A stretch of 9,037 nt of DNA from Rhizobiales bacterium UBA3584 (GTDB taxonomy: Bacteria; Pseudomonadota; Alphaproteobacteria; Rhizobiales; Devosiaceae), in contig DFMV01000004.1 in NCBI GenBank assembly GCA_002375765.1, forward strand, positions 1 to 9,037. The letters run 5' to 3'. The first letter of the stretch is position 1, and each line of letters starts with the position of its first letter. Of this stretch, positions 1 to 5,733 are shown piece by piece. The translations under genes and the position numbers were made by a program. The notes beneath the pieces were generated by a model that was given only the letters and a program-made list of their open reading frames with translations, did not search any database and was not told the DNA's origin.

Positions 1-763
1 GCGTGCCATGGCCGCTCGCTTTGTCGAAAGTGGGCTTGAGCGTGCTCATCTTGTCCAGATTGGCATCGGCACGGACATTATTGTCCCGCACCAGGCCTGC
101 ACAGGAGACCAGGAGATCATCGTGGAAGCCCTCGTCATAGGCCGCCGCGGCATTGCGGTGACTGGCCACGGCCAGTGCATCCTGATCCTTGCGGCTGATA
201 CCCCATTCACGCGCCATCAGTTCGCAATGCTGACCCATCGATAGGCCTGTGCGCGGCTCGTTGACCGATGGGGCCACCGGGGTCAGTTCGCCAAAGGAAA
301 AGCCCTTGAACGCACCCAGCTTCTGACTCGTCGTCTTGGCAGCATTGGCATTGAGCAGGCGATGCTGGAACTTCGGCCCAAAGACGATGGGGCTGTCGCT
401 CACCGTGTCCGAGCCGGCGGCGATACCACTTTCGATCTGCCCCGAGGCAATCTTGCCGGCCAACACCAGCGCCGCCTGAAGGCTCGTGCCGCAGGCGATT
501 TGCATGGTGGTGCCGGGGGTTCGGGGGCTGAGGCCCGCATCGAGCAGGGCTTCGCGGGCAATGTTGAAATCGCGCGAATGATTGATCACGGCGCCCGCGA
601 TCACCTCATCCACCTTTTCGCCCTTGAGGCCAAACTTGTCGGCCAGCCCACCCAGCACCGTGCCGAGCATGGACAGGTTGGTTTCGTCCGCATAGGCGGT
701 GCCGCCGCGGGCAAAGGGGATGCGGGCCGAGCCGACAATGGCAACGCGCTTGAGTTCGGTCAT
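1..763 (-). CDS. fadI: Acetyl-CoA C-acyltransferase (thiolase), FadI/FadA type, 3' end cut off by window
   Basis: Thiolase of fatty-acid beta-oxidation: it cleaves 3-ketoacyl-CoA with CoA to give acetyl-CoA and a shortened acyl-CoA. The first 254 residues are visible, roughly 60% of a usual 390-440 residue thiolase. They begin MTELKRVAIVGSARIPFARG, the typical thiolase N-terminal strand. The nucleophilic cysteine is Cys91 in QIACGTSLQA; family motifs GSDTVSDSPI (117-126) and MGQHCELMARE (176-186) follow. The C-terminal active-site His and second Cys lie beyond the left edge and cannot be checked. ATG at 761-763 is preceded by GAGGAG with a 7-nt gap, 13 bases after the fusion enzyme's stop, so the two are surely co-transcribed. 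The long loop region and pairing with a FadJ-like enzyme make FadI the closest E. coli analogue, but fadA is an equally common label. Family certain; FadI versus FadA subtype less so. Confidence 0.94.
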   Translation of the reverse strand, partial: MTELKRVAIVGSARIPFARGGTAYADETNLSMLGTVLGGLADKFGLKGEKVDEVIAGAVINHSRDFNIAREALLDAGLSPRTPGTTMQIACGTSLQAALVLAGKIASGQIESGIAAGSDTVSDSPIVFGPKFQHRLLNANAAKTTSQKLGAFKGFSFGELTPVAPSVNEPRTGLSMGQHCELMAREWGISRKDQDALAVASHRNAAAAYDEGFHDDLLVSCAGLVRDNNVRADANLDKMSTLKPTFDKASGHGT

Positions 764-770
764 TGGTGTT

Positions 771-776
771 CTCCTC
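771..776 (-). promoter_or_regulatory. Ribosome binding site of the thiolase gene
   Basis: GAGGAG on the minus strand, 7 nt before the thiolase ATG at 763. It fills almost the whole 13-base gap behind the upstream stop codon, as expected for closely coupled translation. Confidence 0.8.
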
Positions 777-2744
777 TTACGCGCGGCCATCGGCGCGAGC
801 CTTCATCGGCCCACCCAGGAAGGGGGCAAAGCCGGTGCCCATGATGACGCCGATATCGGCCAGTTCGGGCGACGCGATGACGCCTTCGGCAACCACCACT
901 TCGGTCATGTCGACCAGCGGCCTGACCAGTTCCTTGCCCAGGCCAGCGAGGTCGGGATGGCTGGGCGTTTCGCCCTTTTGCGCCTTGCCCTTTTCCCATT
1001 TGTAGAAGCCCTCGCCGGTCTTGCGGCCGAGCTTGCCTTCGGCGATCAGCTTGGCAAACTTGCTGTCGGCCGGAATATCGTGGCCCAGTTCGGTCGCGAC
1101 CGACTTGCCGACGTCGAGACCCACCGTATCCATCAGTTCGATCGGCCCCATCGGCATGCCGAAGGCGACGGCGGCGGCATCGAGCAATTCCTTGCTCTCG
1201 CCTTTTTCCACCCGCTCCACGGCGCCCAGCATGTAAGGCATCAGCACGCGGTTGACGAGGAAGCCAGGCGCGGACTTGACCACCACCGGCGACTTGCCAA
1301 TGGCCTGGGCAAAGCTGGCGCCCTTGCCGATTTCTTCATCGGTATTGAAGGTCGAGCGGATCACCTCGACCAGCGGCAATTGCGCCACCGGGTTGAAGAA
1401 ATGCAGCCCGATCAGCCTGTTGGGATTGTCCAGTGACTCGGCGATGCGCTCGAGTTCGATCGATGACGTATTGGTCGCCATGATCGCATTGGGCTTCAAT
1501 TGCTTTTCGGCATTGGAAAAGATCTGCTGCTTGACCTCGAGCTTTTCCACCACCGCTTCGATCAGCACGTCGCACCGGGCAATCCCTTTGCCCTCGACAT
1601 CGGGCTCGAGCCGGGCCATTGCCGCGTCGACCGCCTGTCTGGTCTTGAGACGCTTCTTGAACAGCTTTTTGGCCCGGTCCAACGCCGGCTTGATGCGGTC
1701 CATATCCATGTCCTGGAGCGTCACCGCCATGCCACGATAGGCGCACCACGCAGCAATATCTCCACCCATCACCCCGGCGCCCACCACATGGACGCGGACA
1801 AATTTGGGCTTATCCTTGCCTTTGACGCCGAGCCGTTTCAGGCTCTCGGACAAAAAGAAGACCCGCCGCAAATTCTGCGCCGTCGGTGAGGCCATCAGCG
1901 GCACGAAGGCATCGATCTCATGGGCGATCATCTGCTTGGGATCGTCGCCATATTTCTCGAACAGATCGATAAGTGCATAGGGTGCGGGATAGTGATTTTT
2001 CGGCGCCTTCTTGCCCACTTCCTCACGCATCTTGTCGGCCACCCGCTTGCGGATCGGGCCCAGTGCCATGGCGCGTTTAGTGAACGGCGCGGGTTCGGAT
2101 TTGCGCTTGGAAAGCACCGCCGTGCGGCCCTCCCAACGCAGCATGTCGCGGTGCCGCACCAGCTTGTCGACGAGGTTGAGCTTTCTTGCCTGCGACGCGC
2201 GCAATATCTTGCCCGTCAGCATCAATTGCATGGCATCGACCGGCCCGGCCTGGCGGATCGAGCGGCCGGTTCCGGCAAAGCCCGGGAAAATCCCCAGATT
2301 GACCTCCGGAAAGCCCAGCTTGGTTCCATCGTCATTGACCGCAATGCGGTAATGACAGGCCAGAGCCAGTTCCAGTCCGCCGCCGACACAGAACCCCGAA
2401 ATGCCGCACACGAACGGAATTTTCAAATCCTCGATCCGCTGGAACACCCCATGGGTCCGCCGCAGGGCTTCAGGAAGGATGGCCGGATCGCTCATCTGGT
2501 CGAATTCGGAAATGTCGGCACCGGCAATAAAGCCCGATTTTCCCGACAACAGGACGACGCCCACAAGGCTGCCCGCCTGCCCCAATCGTTCGATATGGCC
2601 GACCAGTTTCTCGAGCTCGGAAATCACCTCCCGGCTCAACACGTTGACCGAATTGTCCTGAACGTCCAGCGTCAGCCAGCCGATCTGCTCGACATCGATT
2701 GAAAAGTCCCAGTGTCGGGTCTGTGGCGTATCAGCTTGCGCCAA
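777..2744 (-). CDS. fadJ: Fused enoyl-CoA hydratase / 3-hydroxyacyl-CoA dehydrogenase (FadJ/FadB type)
   Basis: Bifunctional cytoplasmic enzyme (655 aa) that hydrates 2-enoyl-CoA and then oxidises L-3-hydroxyacyl-CoA with NAD. Residues ~15-200 form the crotonase domain: oxyanion-hole segment SGKSGFIAGADISEF (67-81) and the two catalytic glutamates Glu125 (GGGLELALA) and Glu147 (GFPEVNLG), matching Glu119/Glu139 of E. coli FadB. Residues ~315-495 are the NAD-binding Rossmann domain with GAGVMG at 322-327, and the His448-Glu460 dyad (GLHFFNP...PLVE), equivalent to His450/Glu462 of FadB. Residues ~496-650 are the C-terminal dehydrogenase domain (GFLVNRVLMPYMLGAV). The start is TTG, chosen because AGGAG lies 7 nt upstream and no in-frame ATG or GTG with a ribosome site exists between it and the fadE stop. 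It ends soon after GTGFAPFLGGPMK, some 50-60 residues earlier than E. coli FadB/FadJ. Middle gene of a fadE-fadJ-fadI operon. fadB is an alternative symbol. Confidence 0.94.
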   Translation of the reverse strand: MAQADTPQTRHWDFSIDVEQIGWLTLDVQDNSVNVLSREVISELEKLVGHIERLGQAGSLVGVVLLSGKSGFIAGADISEFDQMSDPAILPEALRRTHGVFQRIEDLKIPFVCGISGFCVGGGLELALACHYRIAVNDDGTKLGFPEVNLGIFPGFAGTGRSIRQAGPVDAMQLMLTGKILRASQARKLNLVDKLVRHRDMLRWEGRTAVLSKRKSEPAPFTKRAMALGPIRKRVADKMREEVGKKAPKNHYPAPYALIDLFEKYGDDPKQMIAHEIDAFVPLMASPTAQNLRRVFFLSESLKRLGVKGKDKPKFVRVHVVGAGVMGGDIAAWCAYRGMAVTLQDMDMDRIKPALDRAKKLFKKRLKTRQAVDAAMARLEPDVEGKGIARCDVLIEAVVEKLEVKQQIFSNAEKQLKPNAIMATNTSSIELERIAESLDNPNRLIGLHFFNPVAQLPLVEVIRSTFNTDEEIGKGASFAQAIGKSPVVVKSAPGFLVNRVLMPYMLGAVERVEKGESKELLDAAAVAFGMPMGPIELMDTVGLDVGKSVATELGHDIPADSKFAKLIAEGKLGRKTGEGFYKWEKGKAQKGETPSHPDLAGLGKELVRPLVDMTEVVVAEGVIASPELADIGVIMGTGFAPFLGGPMKARADGRA

Positions 2745-2751
2745 GGCATGG

Positions 2752-2759
2752 CTCCTCTC
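2752..2759 (-). promoter_or_regulatory. Ribosome binding site that fixes a TTG start for the fusion enzyme
   Basis: GAGAGGAG on the minus strand. It is 7 nt from the TTG at 2742-2744 but only 2 nt from an out-of-frame ATG at 2747-2749, which would open a peptide of about 25 codons. The 7-nt gap equals that of fadE and the thiolase, so TTG is the likely start and the ATG a decoy. Confidence 0.7.
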
Positions 2760-2813
2760 GTATCTGTCTCGGTCGGAACAAGGGTGAAACGGCTTAGGAA
2801 GTTCCGCAACCGC

Positions 2814-5297
2814 CTATTCGGCGGCCGCGGTATAATCACTTTCCGGCTTGTGCGCAGGCCGGGCCAACGCGTCCGCAGCAAAATCATCCACCTTGATGAC
2901 CCTGTCGGTGGCTTCGTCCGCCACACGCATGATCTTTGCTTCCTCCGCACTCAAGATACCCTTGGAGACTGCGTCTTCAATGGCGTCCCGATCAAGACGA
3001 CGATCGATCTCACCCTTCTTGATGGCCCGGAAGAACTTCTTTTCGATCTCGGCCGCCGCTTCGACCTTGACCAGCGCGTCCTCGAGCATGCCCGTACGGT
3101 CGGCCGGATCGAAGGTCAGATAGATGCCCCGCGTCAGCCGGTCACGGAAAGTCGACTGGCCCAGCACCGAACGTGCAAGCCGGTAATTCTCCCGGTCGCG
3201 CGAGGGCCGTGCGCGGCGTCCAAGCGGAAAGATCAACACGCCCAGCGCGAATTTGAGGAACGGGTTGGGAAAGTTGTCGATAACTTCGCCCAGGCCCTTC
3301 TCGATTCCGGCGATCCGGTCGCGTGCAATCGCATTGATCACCGCGACATCCTCAGGCATCCGCCCGTCATCCTCATAGCGCTTGAGCGCCGTGGACAGCA
3401 GGTAAAGGTCCGAGAACACGTCCGCCATGCGACCCGAGAGCATCTGCTTGCGTTTCAGATCGCCGCCCAGAAAGGCCACGGTCCAGTCGCCCGCCAGCGC
3501 AAAGCTTTGCGAATAGCGGTGCAGTGCACGGTACCAGCCCTTGAGCTCGTGCTCGACCGGGCTCGAGGCAAACCGCCCGAAGGTCAGATTGTGCCACCAC
3601 GAAGCGGTAATGTTGCGCAGCATGAACCCGATATGGCCCGAAAACGCCGCATCGAAATCTTTGAGCCCCTGGCGCTTGTCGGGATTCTGGGCCGATTGCA
3701 CTTCCTTGAGCAGATAGGGATGCGCCCGCAGCGCACCCTGGGCAAAGGTGATCAGCGTCCGCGTCAGGATGTTGGCGCCTTCCACGGTGATCGCTACCGG
3801 AATGGTCTGATAGCCCGCAAACAGATAGTTGGACGGCCCATCCTGCACGGCGCGCCCGCCATGAATGTCCATGGCATCGTCGACCCGTCCGCGCATTTCC
3901 TCTGTCGTGCGGTATTTGAGCGCCGCCGAAATCACCGCCGGCTTTTGCCCGTCATCGACGATTGCCGCCGTCATGGCGCGCGAGGCCTCGAACTGATAGG
4001 CCGATTTGACAAGCCGTGCCATGCCTTCACCGACCCCTTCCATCATGCCGATGGAGATGCCGAACTGGCGGCGGATACGCGCATAGGCCGATGTGGTGCG
4101 CAAGGCTGCCTTGATCGAAACCGTGCCGATGGCGGGCAGAGAGATCGCGCGGCCCGTCGCAAGACATTCCATGAGCATCCGCCAACCCTGCCCGGCATAT
4201 TCGGTGCCCCCGATCAGGAACTCCATGGGCACGAAAACATCCTTGCCCGAAGTCGGCCCGTTCATGAAGGCCGAGCGCGCCGGCAGATGCCGCCGCCCGA
4301 TCACTACGCCGGGATAATCAGCGGGGACCAGCGCCAGCGTGATGCCCACGTCCTCGCCCTTGCCCAGATGATTGTCGGGGTCATAGAGGTTGAACGCCAC
4401 GCCCAGCAGCGTCGCCACCGGGGCGAGCGTAATATAGCGCTTGTCCCAGGAGAGGCGCACGCCAAGGACCTGCTTGCCCTCGTATTCGCCATAGGTCACT
4501 ACGCCCACATCGCGCATGCCCGCCGCGTCCGATCCTGCATGCGCCCCGGTCAGCGCAAAGCACGGCACCTCCTCGCCCTTGGCGAGACGATGGAGATATT
4601 TGCCCTGCTGTTCGGGCGTGCCGTATTTTTCGAGCAGTTCACCCGGCCCGAGCGAATTGGGCACCATCACGGTGATCCCCGCGGCAATCGAGCGCGAGGC
4701 GATCTTGGAGACAACCTGGCTTTGCGCCTGGGCTGAAAAGCCCAGTCCCCCATGCTCCTTGCCGATCAGCATGCCAAGGAAACCCTTGTCCTTGAGGAAC
4801 TGCCAGACTTCCGGCGGCATATCCATGCGGTTGTTGCGCGTGTCCCAATCGTCGATCATCGCGCAGACGTCTTCGCACGGCCCGTCGATAAAGGCCTGTT
4901 CTTCCTCGGTTAGGTCGGGCTTGCGGATTTCGAGCAGTTTATCCCAGTCCGGGAGACCTGAGAAAATTTCGGCGTCCCAACCCACGGTGCCAGCGTCCAG
5001 CGCTTCCTGTTCGGTCCGCGAAATGCGCGGCAGGATGGATTTGACCATCGAGTAAGCCGGGCCGGTCAGAACCGCTTGCCGGATGGCGGGAATGGCCAGA
5101 AGGCCCAGAATGATGGCCGGCAACAAGGCCAGCACCCATCCGATCACACTGGTCGAAAGCGCCAGCCCCTCATCGGGCCGCAGCATGGCGAGAACCCCGA
5201 TGGCCGCAGCGGCCACCGCCCATTGCCATATCGGCGACTGACGGATCGCCAGAACGAAAAACGCAACGATGCTAATCGCGACAAGTGCCAAAACCAT
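2814..5297 (-). CDS. fadE: Acyl-CoA dehydrogenase, FadE type, membrane-associated
   Basis: FAD enzyme for the first step of beta-oxidation, acyl-CoA to trans-2-enoyl-CoA; electrons pass to electron-transfer flavoprotein, which is not encoded here. The 827 aa match the ~814 aa of E. coli FadE, much longer than ordinary 380-aa acyl-CoA dehydrogenases. Hydrophobic segments at about 1-18, 25-38 and 45-73 suggest an inner-membrane anchor. FadE landmarks follow in order: SRTEQEALDAGTVGWD (93-108), PNSLGPGELL (213-222), CFALTGAHAGSDA (246-258, flavin/substrate loop), KRYITLAPVATLLG (286-299), GPTSGKDVFVP (347-357), AGQGWRML (368-375), and ITVEGANILTR (503-513), where Glu506 aligns with the catalytic base. 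The FadE-specific C-terminal domain fills ~540-827. ATG at 5295-5297 was chosen because AGGGGAGG lies 7 nt upstream; an in-frame GTG at 5345 would add 16 residues but has no comparable site and would place an arginine stretch before the first hydrophobic segment. First gene of the minus-strand operon. Confidence 0.96.
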   Translation of the reverse strand: MVLALVAISIVAFFVLAIRQSPIWQWAVAAAAIGVLAMLRPDEGLALSTSVIGWVLALLPAIILGLLAIPAIRQAVLTGPAYSMVKSILPRISRTEQEALDAGTVGWDAEIFSGLPDWDKLLEIRKPDLTEEEQAFIDGPCEDVCAMIDDWDTRNNRMDMPPEVWQFLKDKGFLGMLIGKEHGGLGFSAQAQSQVVSKIASRSIAAGITVMVPNSLGPGELLEKYGTPEQQGKYLHRLAKGEEVPCFALTGAHAGSDAAGMRDVGVVTYGEYEGKQVLGVRLSWDKRYITLAPVATLLGVAFNLYDPDNHLGKGEDVGITLALVPADYPGVVIGRRHLPARSAFMNGPTSGKDVFVPMEFLIGGTEYAGQGWRMLMECLATGRAISLPAIGTVSIKAALRTTSAYARIRRQFGISIGMMEGVGEGMARLVKSAYQFEASRAMTAAIVDDGQKPAVISAALKYRTTEEMRGRVDDAMDIHGGRAVQDGPSNYLFAGYQTIPVAITVEGANILTRTLITFAQGALRAHPYLLKEVQSAQNPDKRQGLKDFDAAFSGHIGFMLRNITASWWHNLTFGRFASSPVEHELKGWYRALHRYSQSFALAGDWTVAFLGGDLKRKQMLSGRMADVFSDLYLLSTALKRYEDDGRMPEDVAVINAIARDRIAGIEKGLGEVIDNFPNPFLKFALGVLIFPLGRRARPSRDRENYRLARSVLGQSTFRDRLTRGIYLTFDPADRTGMLEDALVKVEAAAEIEKKFFRAIKKGEIDRRLDRDAIEDAVSKGILSAEEAKIMRVADEATDRVIKVDDFAADALARPAHKPESDYTAAAE

Positions 5298-5304
5298 AAG
5301 GCGG

Positions 5305-5312
5305 CCTCCCCT
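5305..5312 (-). promoter_or_regulatory. Ribosome binding site of fadE
   Basis: AGGGGAGG on the minus strand, 7 nt before the ATG at 5297. This strong match decides the start in favour of the 827-residue protein over the upstream in-frame GTG at 5345. Confidence 0.8.
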
Positions 5313-5437
5313 GACCTGAAGTGCCCAGGCTACAACCCGGCGCACCCGAAAATCGACGTCGGAACCTCGTGAAACCGGCTTTTCTTCCGAGTTCGGGCTC
5401 CGGTCGCGCCATCTGCGACGCGCCTGAAATCAGATAA

Positions 5438-5465
5438 AGCATACACCTGTGGACGTAAACGTCAA
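5438..5465 (-). promoter_or_regulatory. Predicted sigma-70 promoter of the fadE-fadJ-fadI operon
   Basis: On the minus strand TTGACG (5465-5460) is followed after 16 bases by TATGCT (5443-5438). The -35 matches consensus at five of six positions; the -10 is weaker at four of six. Transcription would begin near 5431, leaving a leader of roughly 130 nt before the fadE ATG. The -35 box forms one arm of the palindrome at 5449-5466, so access by RNA polymerase is probably controlled by a bound protein. Predicted from sequence only. Confidence 0.5.
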
Positions 5466-5466
5466 C
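5449..5466. promoter_or_regulatory. Palindromic operator candidate at the fadE promoter
   Basis: GTGGACGTAAACGTCAAC. The core GACGT-AA-ACGTC is a perfect inverted repeat, and the outer bases pair except for one position (5451/5464). It covers the -35 hexamer of the predicted fadE promoter. The same design recurs at the fadD promoter. From memory, LiuR-family MerR regulators of fatty-acid and branched-chain amino-acid catabolism recognise ACGT-rich palindromes of this shape, and a MerR gene is present here; the pairing of protein and site is my inference. Confidence 0.65.
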
Positions 5467-5660
5467 CTGATGCCTCTAGGGTCATTTGCTCCAGTACACT
5501 CAATCCCAGACATGTTGGCAACATCACGCCTCACTTTAAAACGCTTTCGCTACGGATTCGTTTCAAGACATCGATACCACTGGCCAGCCACAGCCTCACC
5601 AATACCCCTCCGATCCGCCAGAGGCTCTACTGGGTAAGAAGCCTTGCCCTGCGTGCGCTG

Positions 5661-5677
5661 TTTGACGCTAACGTCAT
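5661..5677. promoter_or_regulatory. Palindromic operator candidate at the fadD promoter
   Basis: TTTGACGCTAACGTCAT. The core TGACGC-TA-ACGTCA is an inverted repeat with one mismatched pair (5668/5671). Read away from the intergenic centre on each strand, this site and the fadE site share TTGACG, then two variable bases around T, then ACGTC, in the same register. It overlaps the -35 box of the fadD promoter exactly as its partner overlaps that of fadE. Confidence 0.62.
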
Positions 5678-5690
5678 CCCATGACATAAT
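5662..5690 (+). promoter_or_regulatory. Predicted sigma-70 promoter of fadD-merR
   Basis: TTGACG (5662-5667) and CATAAT (5685-5690) are separated by exactly 17 bases, each matching consensus at five of six positions. Transcription would start near 5697 and give a leader of about 37 nt. The -35 lies inside the operator palindrome, and a second inverted repeat (5673-5685) fills the space between the two hexamers. Because the spacer is the optimal 17 bases, not the 19-20 of classic MerR-activated promoters, repression is the more likely mode of control. Confidence 0.6.
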
Positions 5691-5720
5691 TTCACGACAA
5701 GATCGGACACAAGATCCGCT

Positions 5721-5727
5721 GGAGGAG
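5721..5727 (+). promoter_or_regulatory. Ribosome binding site of fadD
   Basis: GGAGGAG, 6 nt before the ATG at 5734. It decides that start over an upstream in-frame ATG at 5644, which would place the promoter inside the coding sequence. Confidence 0.8.
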
Positions 5728-5733
5728 AGAACA

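Larger units (their letters stand above)
5298..5733. promoter_or_regulatory. Divergent fadE/fadD intergenic control region
   Basis: A 436-base stretch between the divergently transcribed fadE and fadD with no credible gene: the short open frames inside have no family-like sequence and weak starts. It is visibly richer in A and T than the flanking genes between about 5430 and 5700. It holds two outward-facing promoters, each with a palindrome over its -35 box, plus a separate short inverted repeat in the middle (5512-5524). The fadE leader inferred from its promoter is about 130 nt, the fadD leader under 40 nt. I see no riboswitch-like fold and no U-tract terminator, though pairing was checked by eye only. 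Confidence 0.75.

Noticed and set aside
362..2702. Several plus-strand open frames of 160-260 codons opposite the thiolase and fusion-enzyme genes
   Set aside because: They overlap well-conserved coding sequence in antisense and have no recognisable domains or ribosome sites.
2712..4736. A 674-codon open frame on the plus strand opposite fadE
   Set aside because: It is antisense to a clearly conserved FadE, is rich in His, Arg and Gly as expected for a GC-rich shadow frame, and shows no family motif. Long antisense open frames are common at this base composition.
5298..5345. A 16-residue N-terminal extension of fadE from the GTG at 5345
   Set aside because: No good ribosome site, and it would put an arginine-rich stretch ahead of the first hydrophobic segment, whereas ATG 5297 has a strong site.
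5354..5361. CGACGTCG palindrome, a possible third operator half
   Set aside because: Only 8 bp, no spacer matching the other two sites and no promoter hexamers around it; such short palindromes are expected by chance in GC-rich DNA.
5403..5419. GTCGC...GCGAC hairpin in the fadE leader, considered as a regulatory RNA element
   Set aside because: A 5-bp stem with a 7-base loop is too weak and no conserved riboswitch features are visible.
5644..5733. A 30-residue N-terminal extension of fadD from the ATG at 5644
   Set aside because: It would contain the predicted promoter and ribosome site; the ATG at 5734 has GGAGGAG at good spacing and gives the normal family length.
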